From Gammaproteobacteria bacterium UBA7310 (GTDB lineage Bacteria; Pseudomonadota; Gammaproteobacteria; Pseudomonadales; Ketobacteraceae): a stretch of DNA of 8,242 nt. Below the pieces are notes generated by a model, which saw only the letters and a program-made list of their open reading frames with translations, searched no databases and was not told where the DNA came from. Every line of letters starts with the position of its first letter. Positions within the stretch are counted from its first letter, which is position 1. Made by a program: the position numbers and the translations under genes. Shown in pieces: positions 1 through 6,487 of the stretch. The stretch covers positions 27,856 to 36,097 of the forward strand of contig DKQK01000031.1 of assembly GCA_002471665.1 (NCBI GenBank), written 5' to 3'.

Positions 1-155
1 GTGCCGTTCGTCCATGAAGCCAGGAAGTGAGGACCCAGGCCGCTCTGGCCTTCAAAAAGCATGTTGCCCCAACCGCAGTCCGGGCCACCAGGCGCTTCGG
101 CCATGGCGATGGAAGTTGAACCCAAAAGTACTGCGCCGATTAATAGCTTCTTCAT
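1..155 (-). CDS. DUF3015 family secreted protein, N-terminal part only
   Basis: This is the first 51 codons of a gene that runs off the left edge of the window. The product starts with a clear signal peptide: MKK, a hydrophobic run (LLIGAVLLG), and an AMA|EAP cleavage site near residue 19. It continues with the Cys-containing segment CGWGNMLFEGQSG followed by HFLASWTNGT. That segment is characteristic, from memory, of DUF3015, a family of exported, probably periplasmic gammaproteobacterial proteins of about 150-170 residues with no known biochemical role. A GGAG Shine-Dalgarno at 166-169 sits 10 nt from the ATG at 155 and 4 nt from an in-frame ATG at 161, so the protein may instead begin MDMKK. 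The gene upstream on this strand, a thioesterase, ends at 305, leaving a 149-nt gap, so it is probably transcribed separately. Family assignment is fairly sure; function is unknown. Confidence 0.8.
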   Translation of the reverse strand, partial: MKKLLIGAVLLGSTSIAMAEAPGGPDCGWGNMLFEGQSGLGPHFLASWTNG

Positions 156-304
156 ATCCATTGATCTCCAGATTGTTAGTTTTGGTATGTCTCGGTATCC
201 GTATCGGTACTGCACCGTAAACAATAACACACCCGATATTGATCGAAACATAATTGTAAGTAAAGGATATTTGGGAAAAAAGTCCAATGCAGATCGGTGT
301 GATG
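156..304. other. AT-rich intergenic region upstream of the DUF3015 gene
   Basis: This 149-nt spacer separates the thioesterase stop from the DUF3015 start and is more AT-rich than the flanking genes. It should carry the DUF3015 promoter on the minus strand, but I could not find a -35/-10 pair good enough to assign. A short TTGG/CCAA inverted repeat flanks an A-tract at about 271-287, which is too weak to call a terminator. A small repeated GTATC/GTATCG motif occurs near 194-208. Nothing else is recognisable. Confidence 0.4.
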
Positions 305-718
305 TTACTGCGTCGGAATGGAGTAGGTGATGGTGACGTGGGCTACAGATTGATCAACTCCTTCGCTGTAGAGTAGAACGTCGCCCACTGCCAGACGCGC
401 ACCCATTTTCAGAATGCGGGCTTCTGCGCGCAGTTTTCCCGGGGCGGGTTTGCGATAGAAATTGATGTTGAGGTTGGTGGTCACCGCCAGCGCCACTTTG
501 CCGATATTACCCAGAATGGCAACGTACATTGCCGCATCCGCCAGCGCCATCATGGTGGGCCCGGATACGGTTCCGCCCGGGCGCAAGTGGCGTACATCAG
601 TGGCCAGTTCCAAGATGGCGCCCTCTTTATCAAGATGTACGATGCTGGCATCAAACTGCGGAAAGATATCTGCCAGGTACTGCTGTACCTGGCTGGCACT
701 GAGTGTGCTGGCTGTCAT
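305..718 (-). CDS. PaaI-like hotdog-fold acyl-CoA thioesterase
   Basis: The product is a 137-residue single-domain protein of the length usual for the PaaI/4-hydroxybenzoyl-CoA thioesterase group, which hydrolyses acyl-CoA to free acid and CoA in the cytoplasm. The family landmark is at residues 44-66: H44, the loop RPGGTVSGP (46-54), then the long hotdog helix MMALADAAM with D61 as the likely catalytic acid. Strands TNLNINFYRKP and LRAEARILKMGARLAVGDV follow as in other hotdog proteins. The usual HGG signature is replaced by SGP, as in a recognised-looking subgroup annotated only as PaaI family, so the substrate cannot be named. The ATG at 718 was chosen because it lies 4 nt after the stop of the upstream dehydrogenase gene and gives the normal length. 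The open frame continues to 925 only by running inside that gene. It is probably the last gene of the tetR-dehydrogenase-thioesterase unit, removing or rescuing acyl-CoA products. Confidence 0.85.
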   Translation of the reverse strand: MTASTLSASQVQQYLADIFPQFDASIVHLDKEGAILELATDVRHLRPGGTVSGPTMMALADAAMYVAILGNIGKVALAVTTNLNINFYRKPAPGKLRAEARILKMGARLAVGDVLLYSEGVDQSVAHVTITYSIPTQ

Positions 719-722
719 AAAG

Positions 723-2399
723 TCATACCTGCGGTTTGGCCCGTTGAATAATGGCTTCGCAATCCACACCCCGGGGAATGGTGCCGTACATCTGATGACT
801 GCCCTGTTGCAGGCGGGTTTCGCAGAACCCGTTGGCCACTGTTTCGTTGTCGGCGCGCAACAGTACACTGGCCTGCAGGGACAGTGCCAGCTGTTCCACC
901 AGCGCGCGTGCGCGGAATTCAACATCGGTCAGATCAGCAAACTGTTGTTTGGTGGCATGCACGAAACCATCAAAGGTTTTGTTGAGCCCTCTGGCTTCAT
1001 CAATCTCAGCGAATAATGCTTCCAGCGAACCGGGGGTACGGCTCATGGCGCGCAGCATGTCCAGGCATTGAACATTGCCGCTGCCTTCCCAAATCGCATT
1101 CACGGGGGCTTCCCGGTACAGGCGCGGCATGATGCTGTCCTCCATGACGGCGCTGCCACCGATGCATTCCATGGCTTCATAGGCGTGGCCTGGAGCGCGT
1201 TTGCAGATCCAGTATTTGCCGATGGCGGTACCGATGCGGGCCAGCAGTTGCTCATGCTCATCCTGCGGATTATCCAGTGCGCGGGCCATGCGCATGGTGA
1301 GTGCCAGAGAGGCTTCACTTTCAATGGCCAGGTCCGCCAGTACGTTCTGCATCAAGGGCTGATCCGTGAGTAATTTGCCGAATGCCTTGCGCTGGCTGCA
1401 ATGGTGCAGAATCTGACTCATGGCCTGGCGCATGCCGGAGGAAGAGCCGATCATGCAGTCGAAGCGGGTCAACGCCACCATCTCGAGAATATTGGCAACG
1501 CCGCGGCCTTCCTCACCCACCAGCCAGCCCATGGCGCCTCGCAACTCCGTTTCGGAAGACGCATTGGACACATTACCCATTTTGTTTTTCAGTTGTTGAA
1601 TCTGCAGGGGGTTTTTGCTGCCGTCCGGGCGCCAGCGCGGCACCAGAAAACAGGAAATCCCGCCCTCTGCCTGCGCCAGAACCAGGAATGCGTCACACAT
1701 GGGTGCCGACACAAAATATTTGTGTCCCACCAACTCATAGATTTCGCCACCGCCCCGCTGCCCAATAGGATAGGCGCGGGTGCTGTTGGCACGCACATCG
1801 GAGCCGCCCTGTTTTTCTGTCATGGCCATGCCAATGGTCACACCGCTTTTCTCAGGGGCGGGCACATTGCGCGGATCGTAACTGCGGCTGGTGATGAGGG
1901 GCTCCCAGATTCGGGCGAGGGAAGGTTGCTTGCGGATGGTGGGGATGGCGGCGAAGGTCATGGTAATGGGGCAACCGTGGCCGGCTTCCACCTGCGATTG
2001 CAGATAGAACAATGCGGCACGATACAGGTTCTTGCCGGGGCGCTGGTCGGTCCAGGGGCCGCTGTGAATGCCGTTGACGATGGCGGTCTCCATCAGCTTG
2101 TGATACGCCGGATGAAATTCGATTTGATCCACTCGCCTGCCATAGCGGTCGTGGCTGCGGAACTCCGGTTTGACTTTGTTGGCCTGAAAGCCCCATTGGA
2201 TCACTTCGGCGGAACCGGTGAGCTGGCCGAAGGCGGTGAGCTCCACCTGTGATTGGGCTGCGCCCTCCCGCTGCACCGCTTCCTGCAAAGCCACATCGGC
2301 CAGGTAAGGGTTGTAGTTTTCCAGTGGCTGGGGCTGGTTCTCCACTTCATGGGTGACTGCTTGCATGGATTCGGCCATGGGCGTGTGCGCAGAGTTCAT
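723..2399 (-). CDS. AidB-like acyl-CoA dehydrogenase
   Basis: The product is 558 residues, close to E. coli AidB (541) and much longer than ordinary acyl-CoA dehydrogenases (about 380-400). Visible landmarks are the N-terminal extension typical of AidB proteins, the FAD/substrate loop MTEKQGGSDV (193-202), the middle beta-domain (about 195-300), the helical C-domain with ECIGG (411-415), and PRLYREAPVNAIWEGSGNV (425-443), where E438 of IWEG corresponds to the AidB active-site glutamate. Members are FAD flavoproteins that oxidise acyl-CoA weakly; AidB itself also binds DNA in the alkylation response. Here residues about 450-558 carry more acidic than basic residues, so I favour a metabolic role over DNA binding. 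The start at 2399 is preferred over one 12 codons upstream because ATG 2399 overlaps the tetR stop as ATGA and has GGAG 8 nt upstream. It is followed 4 nt later by a thioesterase, consistent with acyl-CoA metabolism. Confidence 0.9.
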   Translation of the reverse strand: MNSAHTPMAESMQAVTHEVENQPQPLENYNPYLADVALQEAVQREGAAQSQVELTAFGQLTGSAEVIQWGFQANKVKPEFRSHDRYGRRVDQIEFHPAYHKLMETAIVNGIHSGPWTDQRPGKNLYRAALFYLQSQVEAGHGCPITMTFAAIPTIRKQPSLARIWEPLITSRSYDPRNVPAPEKSGVTIGMAMTEKQGGSDVRANSTRAYPIGQRGGGEIYELVGHKYFVSAPMCDAFLVLAQAEGGISCFLVPRWRPDGSKNPLQIQQLKNKMGNVSNASSETELRGAMGWLVGEEGRGVANILEMVALTRFDCMIGSSSGMRQAMSQILHHCSQRKAFGKLLTDQPLMQNVLADLAIESEASLALTMRMARALDNPQDEHEQLLARIGTAIGKYWICKRAPGHAYEAMECIGGSAVMEDSIMPRLYREAPVNAIWEGSGNVQCLDMLRAMSRTPGSLEALFAEIDEARGLNKTFDGFVHATKQQFADLTDVEFRARALVEQLALSLQASVLLRADNETVANGFCETRLQQGSHQMYGTIPRGVDCEAIIQRAKPQV

Positions 2400-3031
2400 A
2401 CGATGTGCTCCGGTTTGACCACTGCGCGCAGACAAAAGGCAACGATTTGCTGGCAGTGGGATTGGGTTAATGGCGTGGTATCGGTGTTGGCGTCATGGCG
2501 GGCCTGCTGTAACGGAATGATCACCGTTTCGGCCATGGCACCCACCAAAGCGGTGGCACACAGGGTCTCCGGTTGCGGAATGAATTCGCCCTGCTCAATG
2601 CCCAGCCTGATGAGGGTCGAAAAACTCTCGGCCCAGTGCGCCCGATAGATGAGCCGGGTCTGTTCCAGCTCCGGGTCAACGGGTTCGGCAATCAGCGCGT
2701 AGGCCAGGGTGGGGTTTTGCAAGGCGCGCTGGATAAAGCATTCCAATGAGCTGCGCAAGCGCTGGGTAGCAGAGTGTGCCGTGGTGCCCGCCTGGCTGAC
2801 AGCATCGATTTCCCGCTGTGTGGCCTGTTCAAAAACTGCTACGCAAAGCTCTGATTTTGAAGGAAAATAGCGGTATACCGTGCCGGTTGCGATGGCGCTG
2901 CAGCGGGCCGCCTCGGCAATGGATAGCCCGCGAAACCCTGCCTGTGAGACCAGCTTTTTGGATTCCTTCAATAGCCGTTCCCGGGTTTGGGCTTTGCGGT
3001 TTTCGGTGAATTCGGTTGCGCGGTACACCAT
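2396..3031 (-). CDS. TetR/AcrR-family transcriptional regulator
   Basis: The product is 211 residues, the normal TetR-family length. The N-terminal DNA-binding domain spans about residues 13-62: helix 1 TRERLLKESKKLVSQAG, then the helix-turn-helix GLSIAEAARCSAIATGTVYRYFPSKSEL (35-62), with the near-invariant TVYRYFPSK pattern. The remaining 150 residues form the helical ligand-binding and dimer domain, whose sequence does not reveal the ligand. The gene is the first of a leftward unit. Its TGA overlaps the ATG of the acyl-CoA dehydrogenase, and a thioesterase follows. TetR repressors in such positions usually repress their own unit and are released by an acyl-CoA or related hydrophobic ligand; that is inference here. 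A promoter and a candidate operator lie just upstream. The start at 3031 has AGG 8 nt upstream and gives the expected N-terminus. Confidence 0.92.
   Translation of the reverse strand: MVYRATEFTENRKAQTRERLLKESKKLVSQAGFRGLSIAEAARCSAIATGTVYRYFPSKSELCVAVFEQATQREIDAVSQAGTTAHSATQRLRSSLECFIQRALQNPTLAYALIAEPVDPELEQTRLIYRAHWAESFSTLIRLGIEQGEFIPQPETLCATALVGAMAETVIIPLQQARHDANTDTTPLTQSHCQQIVAFCLRAVVKPEHIV
2408..2411 (-). promoter_or_regulatory. Ribosome binding site of the acyl-CoA dehydrogenase gene
   Basis: The minus strand reads GGAG here, 8 nt before the ATG at 2399, and lies within the last codons of the tetR gene. It decides the dehydrogenase start and, together with the ATGA stop/start overlap, points to translational coupling of the two genes. 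Confidence 0.65.
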
Positions 3032-3053
3032 GATATGAACCTGTATTCATTTC
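3032..3053. promoter_or_regulatory. Candidate TetR operator (imperfect inverted repeat)
   Basis: The plus strand reads ATGAA-N6-TTCAT at 3035-3050. Allowing one mismatch per arm (3034/3051), the symmetry extends through GA/TC to 3032-3053, giving 7 of 8 arm pairs. It lies immediately upstream of the tetR start, covers the tetR ribosome-binding region, and begins just downstream of the predicted transcription start. That is a normal place for an autorepressor to bind. The match to this particular regulator is inferred from position and symmetry only. Confidence 0.5.
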
Positions 3054-3061
3054 TTGGCTCC

Positions 3062-3090
3062 AGTTAAGCACGATCCCGGTTGTGGGTCAA
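3062..3090 (-). promoter_or_regulatory. Predicted sigma-70 promoter of the tetR-dehydrogenase-thioesterase unit
   Basis: On the minus strand TTGACC (3085-3090) is followed by a 17-nt spacer and TTAACT (3062-3067), a good -35 and an acceptable -10. The predicted transcript would begin near 3055, right beside the inverted repeat at 3032-3053. The -35 box starts 2 nt after the stop codon of the upstream cyclase gene, so the whole control region fits in a 60-nt gap. Confidence 0.55.
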
Positions 3091-3091
3091 C

Positions 3092-5062
3092 TTAACCGTT
3101 ATCGCGGTTCAGGTTTTGGGTGAAATCCGGCAGCTCGAAATTGACCTGATTGCGGCCATTGGCTTTGGATTTATACAGTGCGTTGTCGGCTGCGGTAATG
3201 AACTTGTCCACATCGTGATGTCGCTCCGGAATGCAGGCACTGACCCCGATGCTGGCGGTGACCATCACTTGCTGTCCCGCAACGTCAAACTCAATGGCAC
3301 GAATGGCCTCGCAGACCTGTTCCGCCACCTGCAAGGCCCCGGTTTGGTCGGTGTTAGGCAGCAGCACGCAGAACTCCTCGCCGCCGTAACGGGCCACCAC
3401 GTCGTTGTCACGCAGCGCGCACTGACCGATGGTTTGGGCAACTTCCCGCAGGCAATCATCCCCCACTAGATGGCCGTGGGTATCGTTGAACTGCTTGAAG
3501 TGATCAATGTCGATGAGCAGGGCCGCAACCGGCACCTTTTCCCGGCGGGCCCGTGAGAACTCCCGTTCCAGGGCTCGGTTCAGATAACGCCGGTTGCGGA
3601 TACCGGTTAAACCATCGGTGTAGGTCAGCTCTTCCAACCGCTGATTGGCAATTTCCAGTTCATGGGTGCGTTCGCGGACTTTATGCTCCAGTGTCTCGGT
3701 GGCCTGACGCTGTACCGTCAACGCCGCGGCTTGGGCTTCTCTGGCCTCCCGTTCGTGCCTGAGAGCCTGCTCCTGTGCCTTGCGTGCGTTCTTTTCCTGT
3801 TGCAGCGCTTCGGCTTGTGCCAGTCGTGCAACACGCTCATTCTCAAGGGCATGCAATTGTGCTTCAAAACGCCGTCGTTTTTCGATGTTGAGGCGGTCCG
3901 CCAGGGCAAAGGAGAGCAGGATGACTTCCATACCGGAACCGAACTGGGTGGCGTTTTCGGTCAGAAAGTTACGTGGGATGACATCAAATTTGTTGAGTGC
4001 CAGCACAACACCGCCAATTAAAAACGTGAACCAGGAGATGCAGTAGTACTTGGCCGAAGAATCCCCCGATACCCAGCGATACATCCCCACACCAATGGCC
4101 AGCGTGATGCCGATCACCGCCCAGGCAATGACCACGGCAATCATTGTGCGATAGTCGAAGAGCAGTGTACCTGCCGTAATGAAGGCACTGACCACCACCA
4201 CCAAGGTGCCGAGGTGATGAATGCGCGGAAACGTTTCCTCTATGCGTAAGAAACGAATGGTGAACAGGGCGGCGAACAGCACCACGCAGGAGAGGAAGAA
4301 GACAATGCTCTGATCATTCCACCAGGTGTTGTTGGGCCAGAGGTACTGGAATGAAATGCCGCTCAAACTGGAAAAAAACAGGGATATACTGGCTACATAC
4401 AGGACGTAGTACAGGTAGTTGGATTCCCGTACCGAGAAAAACACAAACAGGTTGTACAGCACCATGACACCCATGGTGCCGAAATAAATGCCCAGCCCCA
4501 GCATCTCACTTTGGGTGTTGTGCAGCAGGCTTTCATTGCGCCACAGGAAGATGGGTACCTGCATGGAACTGGTGCTTTGCACCCGCAGGTAAATGGTGGC
4601 AGCGGCATCCGCGGTCAGGGTCAGAGGGATGATAAAGTTGCGGTGATCCACGGGGCGGTCGTGGAAGGGGCGTTTATCGCCCAGCTCAAGCAACACGGTT
4701 TCCTGTTGCGAGTGCTCGATATAGACATCCACGTAGTCCAGCACAGTGTAGCCGACTTCGATTTTGGTTTCCTGGTTGTTGTTGGTGGTGTTTTGCAGTT
4801 GAAAGCGAAACCAGTACACATCGTCTGTGTAACCAAAGTTCAGGTTTTCCCGGTCGCGCGGTGCTTGGCGCCAGGTGCTGTCGGCAGTTTGCCGAATTTC
4901 TTCAAATGACAGGGTGTGAGCGGAATCGGGCAGGTATTCCAGATAGGGGAGCAGGTTGATGCGGTCGGTTTGATCCGACACCATCAAAGCCTGTTCCGAA
5001 CGGGCAAAGGTACTGATCAGGCACAGTAGGATCAGCAGTGATGTGTTGAAAAACTTATTCAA
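3092..5062 (-). CDS. 7TMR-DISM sensor diguanylate cyclase (GGDEF), TTG start
   Basis: With the TTG start at 5062 the product is 656 residues. It begins with a signal peptide (MNKFF, hydrophobic TSLLILLCLIST, cleavage near residues 20-23). A periplasmic beta-rich 7TMR-DISMED2-like domain follows (about 30-180; includes NFGYTDDVYWFRFQLQN and YLRVQS). Then come seven membrane helices of the 7TMR-DISM type (about 188-390), a charged Glu/Gln/Arg/Ala coiled coil (about 395-478), and a C-terminal GGDEF domain (about 480-650). In the GGDEF domain TDGLTGIRNRR is at 482-492, the metal-binding aspartates are in IDID (518, 520), the inhibitory-site RxxD is R551-D554, and the active-site GGEEF is at 560-564. 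All key residues are intact, so it should convert two GTP to c-di-GMP in response to a periplasmic or membrane ligand. The signal peptide and a well-placed AAAGGG decide the start; an in-frame ATG at 5164 would add 34 residues without a typical signal peptide at the N-terminus. It is downstream of a second cyclase gene. Confidence 0.9.
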   Translation of the reverse strand: MNKFFNTSLLILLCLISTFARSEQALMVSDQTDRINLLPYLEYLPDSAHTLSFEEIRQTADSTWRQAPRDRENLNFGYTDDVYWFRFQLQNTTNNNQETKIEVGYTVLDYVDVYIEHSQQETVLLELGDKRPFHDRPVDHRNFIIPLTLTADAAATIYLRVQSTSSMQVPIFLWRNESLLHNTQSEMLGLGIYFGTMGVMVLYNLFVFFSVRESNYLYYVLYVASISLFFSSLSGISFQYLWPNNTWWNDQSIVFFLSCVVLFAALFTIRFLRIEETFPRIHHLGTLVVVVSAFITAGTLLFDYRTMIAVVIAWAVIGITLAIGVGMYRWVSGDSSAKYYCISWFTFLIGGVVLALNKFDVIPRNFLTENATQFGSGMEVILLSFALADRLNIEKRRRFEAQLHALENERVARLAQAEALQQEKNARKAQEQALRHEREAREAQAAALTVQRQATETLEHKVRERTHELEIANQRLEELTYTDGLTGIRNRRYLNRALEREFSRARREKVPVAALLIDIDHFKQFNDTHGHLVGDDCLREVAQTIGQCALRDNDVVARYGGEEFCVLLPNTDQTGALQVAEQVCEAIRAIEFDVAGQQVMVTASIGVSACIPERHHDVDKFITAADNALYKSKANGRNQVNFELPDFTQNLNRDNG

Positions 5063-5208
5063 AAACAACCCTTTCTCTAGTACTGCCAAGTGTGATGGGC
5101 AAGTTGATTGCAGCCATACTGTACAGTTTAGACGGTGCTGCCGGGAAAACGTGTCCGGTTTCAAATAATAACAAAATGGACTTAGGTAATACGTTCTGTT
5201 ACGGGCGC
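5063..5208. other. Spacer between the two diguanylate cyclase genes
   Basis: This 146-nt stretch becomes 44 nt if the upstream ATG at 5164 is used. It contains a perfect 10-bp palindrome, ACTGTACAGT, at 5118-5127 and an AT-rich segment near 5161-5190. I saw no convincing terminator for the upstream gene. A TATTAT at 5165-5170 on the minus strand could be a -10 box but has no good -35 partner. Co-transcription of the two cyclases is therefore possible but not shown. Confidence 0.4.
5069..5074 (-). promoter_or_regulatory. Ribosome binding site supporting the TTG start of the DISM cyclase
   Basis: The minus strand reads AAAGGG here (within AGAGAAAGGG), 6 nt before TTG at 5062-5060. No ATG or GTG in this frame is positioned to give a signal peptide at the very N-terminus, so this site is the main argument for the TTG start. 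Confidence 0.55.
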
Positions 5209-6399
5209 TTACTTCACCAGCGCTGCAATATTATTTTCATCTCCCAGATCCTGGATAATGATGCGGTTGCGACCGCTTTCCTTGGCGCGATACAGGCTTT
5301 GGTCTGCCTGGTGCAGAATGGCTTCTGCCAGGTGCGGCCGGGTGGGGACGCCCGTTACCATGCCGCCGGAAATCGTCACAATGTCGCTGATTTCAGAGGC
5401 GTTATGGGGTACGGCGAGCTGGTCGATGCTGCGCTTGGTTTTTTCGGCAAAGGTACGCGCTTCATTGGGTGCCGCGTCAAACCACATCAGCAGAAATTCC
5501 TCGCCCCCGTAGCGGCCCGCGAAATCCAGTGGCCGTTGACAGTTTCTGGCCAGGGCCGTTGCCACTTTTACCAGGCAGTCATCCCCCTTCAGGTGTCCGT
5601 AAAGATCATTGAAATACTTGAAAAAATCCACGTCGACCAGCATGAGGGTAATGGTTTTCTGCTCGCGATAGGCATACTCCGTCAAGTGCGTCAGTTTTTG
5701 ATTGAGGGCGCCGCGGTTGAAGAGCCCGGTCAATGGATCAGTCTTGGCCAGGCACTTCAGGGCACCTCGCTGCAGAAACGAAATCCGCACCTGATATTCC
5801 AGTGTGTAGGCACTGACCCCACCAATGAGGCAGGTGGCAAAAATAAAAAAGTACTGGTGCAGTTTGTACTGGTAAGGCACCAGATAAATTTCGCTGAGCA
5901 GCATGTAGCTGAGAGCAATAATGATGATGCAGGCCAGAGACTGGCGGAAATACATGCCCCCCAGAAAGAAGGCCACCATGATCAGAAGCATGGCGCCTTC
6001 ATAGGGTGCGAACAGCCCGGCCTGCAGCCCGTAGACAACCTGAATGTTGGTGGTTATGCCGATAAACGTAATGATAAAAAAACTGAACACGGAAAAGTAA
6101 CGGCGCAGGTTTTCGCGAAAGGTGAACAACAGCGCAACCACCAGAATGGGGATGGTGATCCAGACTCGGGCGATTAGATAAAAGGTGAGGATGTCTCCAT
6201 CAAGGTGCGCGATATCCAGTGGGATCAGCAGCAACAGCAGGATGATGCCCACCATGATCGCACCGCGCTGTTTAACGACGTTGCGAGCGTGAAAAAAACT
6301 GCGGAACTCTGATTCCAGCTCACCTGTAAAGGAGAGAGATTTAAATCCTTTTTTGAGTTGCCGATCGTATTTTTGCAGATCCCAGTCTAACTCTGGCAT
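5209..6399 (-). CDS. Six-helix membrane diguanylate cyclase (GGDEF)
   Basis: The product is 396 residues. A polar cytoplasmic N-terminus (1-45) is followed by six predicted membrane helices (about 46-63, 71-93, 101-122, 133-150, 153-172, 182-200) and a C-terminal GGDEF domain (about 210-385). Landmarks are TDPLTGLFNRG (220-230), the metal-binding aspartates in VDVD (256, 258), YGHLKGDDCL (267-276), the inhibitory RxxD at R289-D292, and GGEEF at 298-302. SGRNRI near 375-380 is the usual GGDEF C-terminal motif. The intact residues predict synthesis of c-di-GMP from GTP at the inner membrane with product feedback inhibition. The membrane domain is not one I can name and has no large periplasmic loop, so the signal is unknown. 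The ATG at 6399 has only a weak GGTGA-type Shine-Dalgarno a few nt upstream. It has a predicted promoter of its own and is followed by another cyclase gene on the same strand. Confidence 0.93.
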   Translation of the reverse strand: MPELDWDLQKYDRQLKKGFKSLSFTGELESEFRSFFHARNVVKQRGAIMVGIILLLLLIPLDIAHLDGDILTFYLIARVWITIPILVVALLFTFRENLRRYFSVFSFFIITFIGITTNIQVVYGLQAGLFAPYEGAMLLIMVAFFLGGMYFRQSLACIIIIALSYMLLSEIYLVPYQYKLHQYFFIFATCLIGGVSAYTLEYQVRISFLQRGALKCLAKTDPLTGLFNRGALNQKLTHLTEYAYREQKTITLMLVDVDFFKYFNDLYGHLKGDDCLVKVATALARNCQRPLDFAGRYGGEEFLLMWFDAAPNEARTFAEKTKRSIDQLAVPHNASEISDIVTISGGMVTGVPTRPHLAEAILHQADQSLYRAKESGRNRIIIQDLGDENNIAALVK

Positions 6400-6428
6400 T
6401 TCACCGACACACTAGATTGATTAGCTCA

Positions 6429-6437
6429 AGTATAGCA
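6429..6437 (-). promoter_or_regulatory. Predicted extended -10 promoter of the six-helix cyclase gene
   Basis: The minus strand reads TGC-TATACT, an extended -10 element with TATACT at 6429-6434. The -35 region is weak (TTTACA lies only 14 nt upstream), which is common for extended -10 promoters. Transcription would begin near 6422, giving a leader of about 22 nt before the ATG at 6399. Confidence 0.5.
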
Positions 6438-6475
6438 ACTAATTAATCTGTAAAGCGAAACGCTGCCGGTTCAGA

Positions 6476-6487
6476 TAACCCGGGTTA
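6476..6487. repeat. 12-bp perfect palindrome at the end of the hypothetical gene
   Basis: TAACCCGGGTTA is perfectly self-complementary and includes the TAA stop codon of the small hypothetical gene (6485-6487). With a bulged A the symmetry extends to CAG/CTG (6472-6490). No T-run follows on either strand, so it is not a standard intrinsic terminator. It could still help form a 3' hairpin with the neighbouring GGTT/AACC segment, or serve as a binding site. Confidence 0.45.

Noticed and set aside
719..925. N-terminal extension of the thioesterase gene to an ATG at 925
   Set aside because: The extra 69 residues lie out of frame inside the dehydrogenase gene and look non-native; ATG 718 gives the normal family length.
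1401..2252. Plus-strand open frame (283 codons) opposite the acyl-CoA dehydrogenase gene
   Set aside because: It is the mirror of a well-supported dehydrogenase gene, with a His/Gly-rich product typical of antisense translation.
723..2399. Calling this gene aidB and assigning it to the DNA-alkylation response
   Set aside because: There are no ada/alkB neighbours, the C-terminal region is not basic, and the partners point to acyl-CoA metabolism.
3095..3110. Intrinsic terminator at the end of the DISM cyclase gene
   Set aside because: AACCG/CGGTT can pair as a 5-bp stem, but it lies inside the coding end and is not followed by a T-run.
5118..5127. LexA (SOS) box
   Set aside because: The sequence has CTGT directly joined to ACAG, whereas the gammaproteobacterial LexA site needs 8 nt between these halves.
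5092..6177. Long plus-strand open frame (361 codons) opposite the six-helix cyclase gene
   Set aside because: It lies antisense to a gene with clear GGDEF motifs, its product resembles no family, and such long antisense frames are common in GC-rich genes.
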